Both the position numbers and the translations under genes were made by a program. From the NCBI GenBank assembly GCA_036852015.1, contig JAANDG010000381.1, forward strand, positions 62,001 to 126,000: a stretch of 64,000 nucleotides of DNA, in the 5' to 3' direction. Below are positions 10,602-23,211 of the stretch, in pieces. Position 1 is the stretch's first letter; each line of letters starts with the position of its first letter. The DNA is from Pelodera strongyloides. Lineage: Eukaryota; Nematoda; Chromadorea; Rhabditida; Rhabditidae. Under the pieces are notes generated by a model that was not told where the DNA came from, did not search any database, and saw nothing but the letters and a program-made list of their open reading frames with translations.

Positions 10602-13475
10602 TTATTTCTTGGCTCCTGACATATAGGCATCGAGTTCGCGGTTTAGTTCGTCCTCAGTCAACGGCTTTCTAGGGTTCGAGCCACCAGCTCCACCCTGAAA
10701 CACAATATTTATTCTACATTTCGATGAGATTTTGAACCCAACGGGAGAACATAAACTCCGGAACGGATACTCCAAGAAATTATAGTTTCCGCATATTTAT
10801 GTACTTCTGTCTCGGCCATGAGAGGCTGAGAGAGAGGTGGTCAGGTACAGCACATATATCACATTTCAATTTGCAACCACTAGGTCGCGAACGAGCTCAG
10901 AAACAGCAGCTCGTTCGATACGCTAAGCTTACTGAATGGCGACTAACATGAAACTAAACATGCAAAATTAATTTGATGATTTGATAATTTGATACATCAA
11001 TGAAATAAAAATTAGACAATAAAAAAATGAAAACGCACTCCTCTCTTCTGCACGCGTCCTCTCTGAGGTCTGTTCAGCTTCTGGCCCACCTTGTTGAAAC
11101 GCGATTGGAATGCGGGGCGAGTAGCCGTAGCCTGAAGAAAATCGAACGTACAATGTGAAGACAAAACATAAGCTAAATAAGACTGACAATAGAAAACAGG
11201 ACACAACCAAGAGCCAAAATTGACAAATTCCCAAAAGCAGGGTACCAACGATACAACAAATTGCCTAAACAAGGAAGACAAGCGGACGAAGGATAATACC
11301 AATACCAGGCTCATAAACAACATCTACCGTTGACCGATCAAACGTGATCACCAAAAGTCTACCGGTCTGAAAAACAAACAACTCACTAACTCTTCCCTAT
11401 AATAATATTTAGAAAACAGGACACAATCAAACTAACGATAGAAAAAAAGGTTGAAAATAATAAGAAATAAAACAATAAAGAAATCCGCACCTTCTGGACA
11501 AATGCAGTCGGAGCACGTGGACCAAGAAGGAAGAATTTCACCGGGCGTCCTATAAAACGTTTAATAATAAAATTCCTAAAAAAATGATTTTCATTACGTT
11601 GTGAAATATGACAGGTTCAACAAGCAGACGACTAAGTATAAATAAGCTACAAACTGTACTAAGTTTAAGGCATATCTATATCTCTCGCAAAAAAAAATCC
11701 TCCAGATAACCCTGACGACTGACGACAAGATAATTTGCCTGCTACCTGCTACCAAGAAAACAACAACATAACATACCATCGATACGCATCCCCTCGCAAT
11801 CTTTCATCAGTTTTGCAGCCATCGAGGGACGCTTCCTAAAAAGTGAGCAATAATTTTGAGACGCATACCCTGATACCCTATATTCATCTTGCGATTATAT
11901 TATAATTAAACAATAAGCTCGCGCGCCACACATAGACACAAAGATAACACGATGACAGGAAAAATAAAAACTTCCGATACTCGTTGTTTAGGTAGTTTAG
12001 ACCAAAAAGACCGATAGAGGATTTGTGGATTTCGTTCCACGGTTCCACTCTAGAAAAAGGGCAAAAAAAAATAAAACAAAAAGCAACATACTTGAAATGG
12101 ATATCTGCAGTTCCCACGGGAACTCCCCTCTCATCAAAATGCATGGTGATTCCATCGTGTGCATAGCCACCGAAAAGTTCCTAAAATCGAAAAAACAGTC
12201 TGTTTTTGTGGTACAAGTAATTTTTAAGTATGACTTCGATTCAAATACTGCGTGATCGAAAACGTGATATTGGGAAGCGGAAGCGGTAATATTGATTCGG
12301 TCTAACTGCCTACCTATATAACTTTGGAAATGAATAGGCTACGAATCAACATACTATCCCAGTCACATGTTGCAGCTACCACAACCCACAACCACATGTT
12401 TTCCATACAGAATAATATCAATTAAAAGGCTTAAACGATTAAATGATAATAAATACCTCCAGGTCTGATACAGACACATTTCTGAGATTAGAAATGTTGA
12501 CACGGCATGGGCCTCCAGCACCACCAGCAATAAAGCCTCCACCACGGCTTTGAGTACCGAAGCTGTCACGCTCCCATCGGCCTCTGAAGCCGCCTCCGCG
12601 TCCTACACCACGAGTGCCTCCACGCTTTGTTGGAGATCCCTAAAAAAAAACAAATCAAACTCTTCCAGAAAAATAGGCCAAAGTATATAATAATTGAAAT
12701 CAATATCTATGCACTACGTTTGATATTCCTTATTTCTCTGCTAATCAACGATGACACTATAACGAGTACTTTCTCGTCATCATATCAGTTGTGATGCACA
12801 CCCTGTGGTGTTACTTAATAAATAAAACAACGATGTGGCGTCACATTCTATGAGCAATTTTCTTGATCAAGCAACCATTAAACACATACATTATGGCACA
12901 CATCCATTTAAAGTTGGTTAACTAATACATCAAGCCAATTAAGGTCAGGGACTCACTCTGGCAGGGGAGAACTTGTTTTGACGGCGACCGAATCCTCCAC
13001 GGCTGCTAAAATTGCACTCGTCTCAGTCTCAAAACTGAAGCCGAGACAGCAGATCCCCAAAAGATCAGTAGATCAGTCTCGCTGGTTCTCCGGACCAAGC
13101 CGCGTGAGCAAAATCGCTATGCTTCCACATGAGCACTGTAACTCTCGCTCCGGTGGGCTTTCTCATAGAATCTCAGGGAAGCCAATTAGGTATCGAATTT
13201 TCAGAACGGGTGAAATCGTGCTTCGAAGAATCTACCGCAGCTGATACAATTAATAAAGACCTAAAAGCAAATTAAAACCACAAGCAGTAACATGTAAAGA
13301 AAGAGGCACTGAGTAAATTGCAAGAACAAACGGAAATTAACTGATTCAAAAATTTACTCTTGTCGTAACGTTCTTATTGCTAAACATCATTCAAAAACAA
13401 AACATACGTCTGGCCGCGTTGGCCACGGCGAGTCATCGCAATAATCTCATCAAGGCTCATGTTAGGGTTGGCCAT
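10602..13475 (-). CDS. aly: ALY/REF mRNA-export adaptor (THO complex subunit 4)
   Basis: Eight minus-strand exons (13475-13408, 13005-12957, 12639-12457, 12180-12092, 11835-11777, 11549-11491, 11131-11039, 10694-10602) join in phase to 230 residues. The N-terminus MSLDEIIAMTR and the C-terminus LTEDELNRELDAYM are the two UAP56-binding motifs of the family. Between them lie a Gly/Arg-rich stretch (residues 24-70) and one RRM (about 85-160) with RVNISNL, ELFGGY, GTADIHF and DGRPVKFF. ALY/REF proteins bind spliced mRNA in the nucleus and pass it to the NXF1 export receptor. Length and order match the family. The start is the first ATG ahead of the conserved motif. It is head-to-head with the Psf3-like gene. 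Nematodes have several aly paralogues; which one this is cannot be told here. Confidence 0.93.
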
Positions 13476-13609
13476 CTTGGAATTTGTCCGCCTGGAACAT
13501 GTAATGCGATAAATACGACATTACACATAAAATAAACAAATTAAGTCAAGTGAAGCAAAACACGAAACAAATCGAAGCATAAGAGAAAGGAGAAAGGCAC
13601 TATGTGCGC

Positions 13610-13745
13610 GAACGAACCGGGTCCCGTTCCGGCTAGACCTTACGAACCGGGTCCCGTTCCGCCTGGGCGGCTCGTATTACTGTACGTACCGGTACGTAAA
13701 ACGAACCGAGTCCCGTTCCGGGTTCGGAACCCGGTTCGTTTGTCT
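13610..13745. promoter_or_regulatory. GC-rich palindromic cluster between ALY and Psf3-like genes
   Basis: Two direct copies of GAACCGGGTCCCGTTCC (about 13616 and 13647) and variants of it, plus GTACGTACCGGTACGTA and GAACCCGGTTC palindromes, lie in the roughly 450-base interval between two divergent start codons. The same word in inverse complement occurs upstream of the next gene, near 16540. Position suggests a bidirectional promoter element or an inserted repeat; sequence alone cannot decide. Confidence 0.4.
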
Positions 13746-13927
13746 CGCATGCACTTTGCATGTTTATTTATCTTTTTTTTTTGGGGAATGCTCAGCTTTT
13801 CGACTTGTTCTTATTTTTGTTCGTTTTCTTCGAATTTCTATATTATTGTTTGCAACAGGTAGTCATGTGCATGTACCGCTTCGATGAAGACATGGAACGA
13901 GGACGATGAAATGAAATAATACGCTTT

Positions 13928-15692
13928 ATGGTATGTTTAGATCCAATAAATAGCTTTGCATTTTTTATAACAGTTTTCTTTACTACACATAATATTTTAG
14001 ACGTCTGCAACAAAGAAAACTGCTTCGTGGCGGTACCGGAGTTCGGCTGGATAGAACTGGGCTGGTTATTACGGAATAGCGGCGCTATGGAGACAGATCG
14101 GTATGTATGTCGTAAGTTTTACAGTTTATAAGTACAAAATTCTTACCTACACGTGGTGTCATTTTCCAAAGCTACGAGTTTTTGTAATTTTCGATGTTCT
14201 CTTTTTTTAACCTATATTCACACATTTTTTTTATTTTGCTAAACGTGCTCGCTTCGAAGAAGAAGGAAGGGAGGATAATGATATAAAAGTAAGTTTTATG
14301 GATGACCCATTGAGAAGAACTGACTATTTCTTGGATGTTCTTATAGATGCGTATTCCTTTCAGGCTTGAACAAGTGCAACCGCGCCAGTTTTGGACCACG
14401 ATAAACACCAATATTTCGGCAGGATGGAAGAATGTACGTATTTGTTGTTTTAATGTATTATTATGGGACAGAGGTTCGGTTTCATTCGCATTTCTGTGAC
14501 GACCTGACGACTGTCTTATACTCCCATTTTAGCGCATTTTCTCTCACTCAACCGTTTGCGAGCCTGTGCGATGTGAGATATGATTATTGGGATTGAATAC
14601 GAATTCCAGAAGTTGTGAAGGTGAGACTTGCACTTTCCTGTTGCTTTAGGATCCATGGGAAGCCTTATATGATGGTCATATATATTTTCCACATTGTTGT
14701 TTAGGACACGATCGGACGCTTTCAACTGCACAACCGACAGAAATGATCACTGACACGGAGTGGTAAAATAAATGCGATGACACAGACCCATGTGCTCGGC
14801 AACGCAAACTCCAGGTTGGTGACTTTAGATCACTGGTTACTTCTCGGCTAGTGCTGGGTAACCTCTAGCCCTTTTTACATGGTGAAATTGCCGATGGGGG
14901 GGGGGCTAGATTTTCTGCTAAATGTGGTCTAATACATATGTGAGAATTTTTCTGCTTAGTGAAAGCGAGAACGGCGAAAAGCCTATATTGTTGTACCGCC
15001 AGTTAGGTGCGAAAAGCTTGTGCCTAGTACCTACCATAAGAAATTCTCCAATAGAATCTTTTATTTTTGGCTATAGTTTCTAGGCGTCATAGTGGGCAAA
15101 CAAATGGCGTTTTCTTCACTTTAAATAAATTATTCAGGGATGACATCTTACGTGAGGATATTAACGCGACGGATTCTGCTTCACTGCAACGCTTCGTGCT
15201 TCGCAACTTGCAAGAAATATCTGCAGCATCAAGGTTGGTGTGAATTTTTATATGTTTATTAAAATATTCTTCGACGCCGCGCACAACCCTTTGGGGCATG
15301 TAACGAATATTACCTCGTTTGTGTTGAGCCTAAAGCCTAAAGTTATTCCCTGAATTTGGGAATGAACACCAAATAAGATGACGGGACTAGAACTCTAATT
15401 TGCAAGCCAATGTTATGAGCACTCATCACTGGAAACCCGAATTTGTGCTATGCTATATACGCAGTCTTATTTCCGTCTTTTGTACTCATTCTGTTCATTT
15501 TCCTGACAATTAAACACATCGTGCTAAAATATTTCTAATCTAGATGCAGTTGCGATGGCGGAACGCTCGGCTAATTTGTTCCACGACATTCTGACCACAT
15601 GTCCCGACATGCACGGATGCCACATACAGCACACAGCACAGCCAGAAACCCTGAAGTTGTGGGAACGAGACGATACAGACAGACGGCTTTAG
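13928..15692 (+). CDS. psf-3: Probable GINS complex subunit Psf3
   Basis: Supported exons are 14001-14100, 14364-14433, 14533-14565, 14650-14762, 15138-15233 and 15544-15692; the first five join in phase. Readable landmarks in family order are GWLLRNSG, ISAGWKN, a DPWEALYDGHIYFP block (Psf3 has a DP..L..hPhFY block), LQRFVLRNLQEI and AMAERSANLFHD, then a final W. Psf3 is one of four GINS proteins that join MCM2-7 and CDC45 in the replicative helicase. The phase between 15233 and 15544 does not close (2 into 1), so a small exon is missing or there is an indel. The N-terminus is uncertain: ATG 13928 is in frame with exon 14001, but the usual N-terminal motif is not seen. Assignment is from remembered family pattern, so moderate. 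Confidence 0.58.
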
Positions 15693-15772
15693 CTTTAGAA
15701 AATATACTTGTTGGGTACTAAATGAGGTAATTAGTACGCAGACTGTTTATAAGAAGTACTTCACAGGAAAGT

Positions 15773-15850
15773 GAAAACCCCCGATTTCGCCCCGATCAAG
15801 GCCCGATTTTTTGAGGGACTTGATCGGGGCGAAATCGGGTTTTTGGTTTC
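15773..15850. repeat. GC-rich hairpin downstream of the Psf3-like gene
   Basis: CCCGATTTCGCCCCGATCAAG and its inverse complement CTTGATCGGGGCGAAATCGGG flank an 18-base loop, about 80 bases after the stop codon. The stem exceeds 20 pairs and stands out from AT-rich surroundings. It could be a small inverted-repeat element or an RNA hairpin in the 3' UTR. Nothing else is seen to 16430. Confidence 0.75.
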
Positions 15851-16500
15851 CCATATACACATCCTCCACTTAGAATAAGTGGGAAAATTTCTGGAAGCAT
15901 TTGAACACTACCTCGTCTGTGCAACCTATAGCTATTAGTTCAAGTAATTTATTCGCGAGTTGTTGGCTATTTTTTATGTTGTTAGGTATTTAGTTTATGT
16001 TAGATATGATATGTAGATATGATGGCTATGTTAGATAGATTTATGTAATATATATTTAGTTACTATTTTGACTTGTAGATTAACTCTTGGCATAACTCTG
16101 TTGTTTAATTTAACCGCGTTACATAGTTTGATTATTGTTGACGTCGCAGTTATGTAGCTGACTTTACCCTTATTATAATTAATTGTTTGCACTCATTGTC
16201 ACTTTACTGATATATTTATTTACATCATTAACATCATTACATTTCCAATTTCCATAACATTTTCCCATATCTTATAACGTTTTGTAAATTGCATGTTTGC
16301 CGTATGTATAATTTGACATTGGAGTCTTATAATAAAATATTCTAAGTGATTTCTTTAATTGGCGTAAAATTAATATTGTTTATTATATTTTTCAAGCGGG
16401 AAGGGGCTGGGCGCGATTCTGCACTTTATAGGGTGTTTTCTAAAATACGTCGCGGCTACCGTAGCCAAGTACTGTGCCGCACGGTATCCGACCCAGCAAA

Positions 16501-16536
16501 AAACCTGGTACGCGATCCGGATCGCGTACCGGGTTT
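16501..16536. repeat. 36-base near-perfect GC palindrome
   Basis: The core 16507-16530 is a perfect 24-base palindrome centred on ATCC/GGAT, extended by AAACC/GGTTT arms with one mismatch. GGAACGGGACCCGG follows closely, the inverse of the word repeated at 13616 and 13647. It lies in the upstream region of the galactosyltransferase-like gene. The ORFs read through it are palindromic artefacts. Confidence 0.75.
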
Positions 16537-17414
16537 TCTACCTGGAACGGGACCCGGTGCGTAAGCCGACCAGAGCAGTCGACAAAAAAGGTAGTCGACA
16601 AAAAAATACGATTCGAAAGATTATTGATCGCGATAGTGCCCCATAAATACGTGCAATTGGGCAGCTGCGAAGAATTGGCAACGAATTTTTCTTTGAATTC
16701 AATCAATAATTTTTTTTGTGAGGGAGTTGAAGCGAGGATGAGTGGTGCGGTGAGGAGTGGTGCTGAGTGCTTCGTTTTTAGTTGTTTATTTATTTGAATG
16801 CTTGTTTGTATTTTTTGCTTATGAGGATACATTTACGTACAAATTGATGGACACATTTAGAACTACCGAGGCCATGAAATGACTTGAGGCGATGTTGGAG
16901 AAAAAAGCGAAATAAAAGTTGTTTGTTTTCTGTCTGTCAAGATAATGGAAATGTGAACATAAGATTGCATTGTGCAACTGGAAATAATATGTAGTTTTAT
17001 GTGTAATCGCGATCGCCTGTATGTTCGTTTGTGTCAGTGTGTACGTCGCCCCGCGGCCCCGCCTCCTTTAGCACTGCACGATATTGCCTTCACTTCACCG
17101 GGATTCACAAGTTTTATTTTAATTTTAATACTATTCATCATATTGGTAACGTCTATTCATCACATTCAGATAGGTAGAATTGCGTCTGAAATATGTTTTG
17201 CACTACTTTGCTGCAACTATCAGTTGCTAATTTCGTTATTTGTGTGGAGGTTTAATACTGCCACTGCCACATGGCGTAATTTGTTGCCATCGACCACAAA
17301 ACTAGTTTTCCGTCTACTATACTTGACACTCATATTGTTGCTTTTTCGTTAAAAGTAGTCTGCCACCCAACTGCTGCCAAAGCCAAATAACTTATATTCC
17401 TTTCTTTTTCGTTT

Positions 17415-17480
17415 TTAATTGTTTCCATGATATTGTACCTTGTTTCCATGATATTGTATCTTGTTTCCATGATCTTGCAC
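17415..17480. repeat. Three 22-base direct repeats
   Basis: TTTCCATGATATTGTA occurs three times with slight change (CTTGTTTCCATGATCTTGCA last), about 315 bases before the start codon at 17795. The remainder of 16540-17794 contains no supported gene. Confidence 0.7.
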
Positions 17481-17794
17481 TTTATTATTTCTTTAAATTA
17501 TCATTCTTATATGGTTATATTTTTGGTTCTTCATGAAGACGTCTTCTAGGCTAAGCGACTAAAATGAATATGAATGACTCATTTTTAATTTGCAGCTCAT
17601 ATTAACAATTCTTAGTAACAAATGCATTAACTTTTCCTCGGTTGTGGTTGTCGATTTGTCTTCACCTTTTGCGTCTTTTTACTTACTCTATTCATTACAG
17701 TGGTTATCTGATCAGCGGCCGTGACGTGGAATCGTGCGATGCGTTAGGACTCTCTCAGTAAATAATACGGATAAATCTATAAATATAGGATATC

Positions 17795-20700
17795 ATGCTT
17801 CGGCAACTATCCATGATTAGGCGTGCTGCTACGCCCAAGAAAGTCTTCGTCAGCGTTGTCCTATGCTGTGTCGGATATTTGGCGTTGCACCAAAATACAA
17901 GGTTTGTTTTTAAACTTATTTTTGTTTGTTCCTGGGTCCTAGCCTAAAGCCCTAGCGGTCCTAGCCTAGTAAGTTTTGATTTATTATCGATGCTTTTTTC
18001 TTTTAACACTGGTCTGTCTGAAGTCTGATTGTGAGTTTCTTGAGAGACGATGAAAAAATGTAGATGTCGTCATGTTATAGCTATAGCAAATAATTTCCGG
18101 TAACAGTTAGTTCCACAAAAGTTAATATAGAGAACCATGAACCATGTTGATTAAGAATCAAAGAAATTTGTTTTATATATTTATTTCAGGGTGAATTATC
18201 CTTCCCACTTTGAGGGTTCTTCAGCTTCAGAAACGAAAGTGAAAGTCAAAAGCCATTCTCAACCTCAAAATGCGAGGTAACTTGGTTTTGACTTAATTTT
18301 CAATTTTCAGTCCAGTGAAATATTCTAGCGCACAAAATTCAGGAATAGAGAGACTATGAAATTGTATTGTGACACTTTTGTGCTTAATTGTGAATATATT
18401 ATGTTGAGTTTTATGGTTTGGTAGTTTATGTTTAGTTTTTCTTGTCGAAAAGTCTTGGAAAATAGGAAAAAACTATGGCACAAAGTAGTTTAATACTTAC
18501 TGCATGCCTATTTTCAGTGTTGGAATTGTTGTAAAAGATCAGACGGAACAGGAACTGGAGAACTCGAGGTACCCTTGGCTCTTATTGCTTTGATTTTGAT
18601 TCGTGTTCGATTTTACACAACCAAAAAACAGGCAATCAAATTAGGACCGCATTGTACCTGGTTAACCTAGTATCCTATGTGTCCTATGCAAATGTGGTGC
18701 CCGTCCGGCAAGTTTCCGGCACCTTTACCTAGGATACATATGCCTATGCAAATTTCCCAAGGCAGGTACATACGACTTTAAAATATAATTAAACAATCTC
18801 ACCCAGGGAATGCGTGAACCTTGTTTGTTTAGACAAACACTCCACTATCTTACCGTGGATGTTGGTATGGAAAAACAAACGCAAAAGCCTACACCTAAAA
18901 CGTGAGTTCCTTAACCTTAACATCCTCTGATCACTTAAGATTATTTCTTAAAATAGTCATATTGATAATTGCACAAATAATTGCTTGATGATCATTCGTA
19001 GTGTTGTGTGGTAGTGTGTTGTAATTATTATTTCATTTTGGTAGTCATGTTCAAATTGACCCTTTGATCGACACATGTAGTTTATGTATTACTTTTTGCT
19101 AGCAGTTGTGTTCTTTGTTCTTTTTTGTATACATTTTTTTTTGTCGTGAGCCGTATGCCCGGTATTTTTCAGTATTAAACCGGGGTCAGTGTGCCCAGAA
19201 GTCGCCGAAGTTCCCGATCTAATGGGTAGTCTGCCCCAGGCGGTCCTTCTCATCCAGAACTTGAAGGCTTGTTTTCCTATTCTTAATTCTTCTTTTTGTT
19301 GTAATCATGTAAATCTAACTTAACATTAGGAGAGTATTAGAGGTTCCACTCTGATTGAACGTGAGTTTTTTCCCATATATAAATGAATATCGGCATAACA
19401 ACAGGAATACAAACTCGAAAAGAAACTCATTGCATCATAATATCACTATATTTTGTGTACCGAATTCGAATATTAAAGCGAAATACCGGCCGGTTTTGAA
19501 ACACATAGAATAGCCCAGCATTCTTATGCAGCATATGCAAATGAACATAAATTATAATAGAAAATCGAGCTAGATTCGAGAAAATTAGCATAAATGTGTA
19601 AGAATACAGTTGTCCACGATGCGTTTCAAAAACCGGCAGACATTTCGCTTTAAATTTGTGTTATGATAGGATAGATATTGATTTTTTTCCATATAATCAG
19701 GCGTACTATTCTAGGAAGGAGAAGTAGCGGCTGCTCACCCGGATATTGCTCCTGGAGGACATTGGTCACCAACGGATTGCTCGGTAAGATTTTTTAAAAT
19801 TCGAGCACGAGCTGGCCAGCTCACAGCTGAAGGAGCTCCCTTATAAAGGGGGGGGGGGAGGATTTTATCCAAATCCAGTTTCTTCATTATGAGGCCATAT
19901 TCACCACTCTTCCCCGTTTTTCTGTGCGTGTATCCTATTAGAATGCTACTTTCTGTCCCCATGGAATATTTCCCCGAGGGCATCGTGGTGGTGAATTGGT
20001 GAATATGGCCTCTCGCCTCTGAATGGTTTTTGTACTATTTACTCATTTTATCAGTAGTTATACACTTTCTTGGCCACAGTAATTTCGTTTAATTTTCATT
20101 AACTATTGTATGTGAGTCCCATCGCATCGTAAAACATGTGTATGATATGAGTCACAGTTTGTGATCGTGGTTCTTACTTATATACTTATGAAACACTAGT
20201 ACTAGTGTTAACAACATCTAATCAACCGTGTTTTTTAAGGTTTACTATTTACTATAGAAATTATTTATTTTACGCATTTACCAATTGTCGGTTTATTTCA
20301 GGCGCGCCACAAAGTTGCGATAATCATTCCGTATAGAGACAGGCAATCGCACTTGACTAGACTGCTTGCCTTTTTACTTCCTATTTTACAACGTCAGCGA
20401 TTGGACTTCAGATTTATCGTTACCGAACAAGTTGGTCGCTTTTTTATTTTCTTTACTAAATTTGTTTATTCCTAGAAATTGAAGTTGTTGATTTTTTTAT
20501 TGAGCCGGGTTACTTACTCATTATTTTGGTAATCTAATAATAGGACGCTATGTCCCTATGTCGCTATATGATATGATTATGATCTTATTTCGAGGTGCGA
20601 ATCATCGTTGATGTTTCTAATTGGGGCGTTATTTAGTGTAGATGTAACATTCTGTTATGTACACTGATAATTCGCCCTTATAAACACTCGTTTGTACATT

Positions 20701-22853
20701 TTGTATATGTTGTAATTACTAATAAACAATATTTTTAGTGGGGCAATGACTTGTTCAACAAGGGACGAATTATGAACGCGGCTTTCCGATTGGCCGAACG
20801 ATTGAAAGTTGATTGTGTGATTTTCCATGGTAAGTCAATTTTAAAAAGTTAGTTTTAATTTTTTGTGTGTTCACCAGGTGAACAAGTTCACCAATATCTT
20901 AAAATCCGTGAAATGTGACATTATTGAATTAATTGAATACTGTTTTTTCAGTATTATTTTCGCTTCTGTGTATTAAATGTATTTCATTTTTTTGCCAACT
21001 TTGACTTTCTGTTTTCTGTAATCTTTTGCTAAGGTTCGTAAATGTAAGTGCTCGCCGTCTTCATCTTTCGTTTACTTTTTATATTTTATACATAAGCGAA
21101 CGGCCAAACGGGAGCGGGGCTCACTTGATAATTTTAACCCCAGCGTAAAATTCATATTTTAACCCTAGCTTAAAATTCATATTTTAACCCTAGCTTAAAA
21201 ATCATATTAGTATTTAACTGAAGTATTTAGATGTGGATATGTTCCCGCAGGATGACCGCAATCCTTACTCGTGTCCGCCTAAGCCACGACATTTGGGAGC
21301 ATTTGTGAGCAATTTAGGATATCAGTGGGTTTTTTTGTCTTACTTATCTTTCTTTTTAATAGTTCTTAGTTTGTAGTTTGTGTGCGCAATATTTCGTAGT
21401 AGTACGCTTCTTTTATGAGTTTTTTTTCCGTAATTCTTGCATTTTTTTAATGTCGTTGTATTATTGGGATACTTATTACACGCGCTGCGAGTTTCGAAGT
21501 TCGAAGTTTTGATTCACCACCCCTCATTGTAAACTATAACTGTAAAACTATAACTATATCTGCTATAACTATAACTGACTATAACTGTTTGAACAGTTGT
21601 TTTTGGTTCTCGCGTAAAGCTACTTGTTGAGTTGGAAGTGAATTTGATGTGTCATTTGTATTGCATATCTTTCTTCAGACTTTGGTATAAGGAACTCGTG
21701 GGCGGCGTGTTGGCAATATCAATGGACGATTATCGGTCAGTGAATGGGTACTCGAATATGTACTGGGCGTGGGGAGGCGAGGACGATGACATGGGTAAGT
21801 GTAGTAATTTTGTGTTTGAGATGTCTGCCTGGAGCTGCTGAGAAGCGTAGTAATGATATCATTAGTTTTGATACTAGCGTTCTCGCCTTTTTGAGTAAAG
21901 TAAAGAGTAAAGCACCCATTAAGGCCGTGAAGTCTATATCTTATGCTTATCTTCTGGAATTCTGGAATATTTTTTCGCTTCTCTATCAATTCATTCTAAT
22001 TTAGCTGTGATGTTGATATCCTTTTGAGCCCCAGTCAAAGTTGATCTTAAAGTTTTTTTTGAATAATTTGTATTTAGGACAACGAATCCTCTCTCTCAAT
22101 TACACAATTGAGCGCCCAATTCCAGAAGTGGGCCGAATGTCCATGCTGAAGCACCAGAAGAGAAAACGGACTTCTCCGAAGCTCGTGTCAGTCTTTATAT
22201 TCTAATTTTAATCGTAACATTGTTTTCCTCACTTCTTACCTTCTACCTTGCCAACTCAGTTTCGTGGTATCTGCATTAACTTGTGGCTTGTGCCTCTGAC
22301 TACAATAATGACTTGGAACACCCAAAAAAGCGTAATGAACGGCAAAAAATGTATTTTTTTTTTCAATTTGATTGCTTTAGTTATTCGCTGCTCGGAACAT
22401 CTGCGAAGCGAATGTCGACTGATGGAGTTAGTGAAACGGACAAGTGGAAGATTGTCAAGGTGAGCTTTTTTCGCGAGTTTTGTAGTGCGCTGACTATGGC
22501 TTCATTGCTTAGTTTCATCATTGAGCGCTTGTTTTGTCTGTAATTTCGCTATTCACAATGTTTGAAGTTTGAAGACAACACTCAACCAACAATAATTGAG
22601 AACATGGGATCCTTTTGTTTACGTGTTGTAACATTTAGCTTTTCCGGGCTCGTATTTACTGCCTTTTGGTTTAACTTGTAGTAGTGAGTTAAGTGAATAC
22701 ACTGGAAATGGTCAATTTATGAACGTATGAGATTTACTGTATACTATTTATGTGTAGGTGGTCGTCCGACCGTTGTACTACCACATGTACGTGGATGTTG
22801 GTCCGGTGCCGATGGAGTGGAGAGCAAATGGAACGGCTAAGGAGAAGAGTTGA
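17795..22853 (+). CDS. bre-4: Beta-1,4-galactosyltransferase-family enzyme (BRE-4/B4GALT type)
   Basis: Exons 17795-17901, 18190-18276, 18518-18568, 18833-18901, 19173-about 19269, about 19330-19361, about 19715-19783, 20302-20430, 20739-20829, 21231-21324, 21679-21794, 22078-22184, 22381-22459 and 22758-22853. A basic start is followed by a signal anchor (residues 15-31), giving a type II Golgi topology, then a stem. The catalytic domain shows GGHWSPTDC, VAIIIPYRDR, the metal-binding DVD, YKELVGGV, WAWGGEDDD (family WGWGGEDDD) and MLKHQKRK, ending YYHMYVDVG. Family members transfer Gal or GalNAc from UDP-sugar to terminal GlcNAc; nematode BRE-4 makes the glycolipids bound by Cry toxins. The junctions 19269/19330/19715 and 22184/22381 do not close in phase, so small exons may be missing. 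W-to-A in the WGWGG motif is unusual. Confidence 0.92.
19473..19653. mobile_element. TTAA fold-back element, family A, intronic
   Basis: TTAAAGCGAAATACCGGCC at the left and the inverse ending ATTTCGCTTTAA at the right. It lies in an intron of the galactosyltransferase-like gene, between stem-coding exons. Confidence 0.87.
21125..21212. repeat. Three 25-base direct repeats in an intron
   Basis: TTTTAACCCTAGCTTAAAAT occurs in three adjacent copies just before the exon at 21231, inside the galactosyltransferase-like gene. Confidence 0.8.
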
Positions 22854-23133
22854 GGGTGAGATTTATTTTCATATTATTTTCATAATTTGTTTCATAACTC
22901 ATAATTGTTTCATAATTTGTTTCATAATTCATAATTCCAAATTCATAAGAAGATTTTGTAGCATTTTTGTTACTTTTGACGGAGAAGTGCTCACGTGATC
23001 AGCTAAATGTGTACGAAGTTAGGTAAGGACCAAGAACGTTTGTTATTGTGCAATTTAACATGTGGATTATTATAGAAATGTCTATTTATTAGCTCTTGAC
23101 TATTTTCGTTTCAAGTTGGGTTGTTGTATTCAG

Positions 23134-23211
23134 GTGAACGAGAGCGAGAACACAGAAAAGCAAGATTCACTGTATTTGGATGTCCGAATTGTGCGGTTGG
23201 TCCGTTGGTGA
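23134..23211 (+). other. Possible extra 3' exon downstream of the B4GALT-like gene
   Basis: After a good acceptor (GTTGTATTCAG), 25 codons stay open (starting VNESENTEKQ) and end in TGA. The coding look and codon choice exceed the flanks. It could be an alternative last exon, or the original one with the stop at 22851 premature, or chance. Confidence 0.3.

Noticed and set aside
12978..13244. 88-codon plus-strand ORF within the ALY gene
   Set aside because: It overlaps the antisense of ALY exon 2 and intron 1; shadow of the real gene.
16972..17352. 126-codon ORF with hydrophobic stretches upstream of the B4GALT-like gene
   Set aside because: AT-driven hydrophobic content, no splice context and no recognisable family; likely chance.
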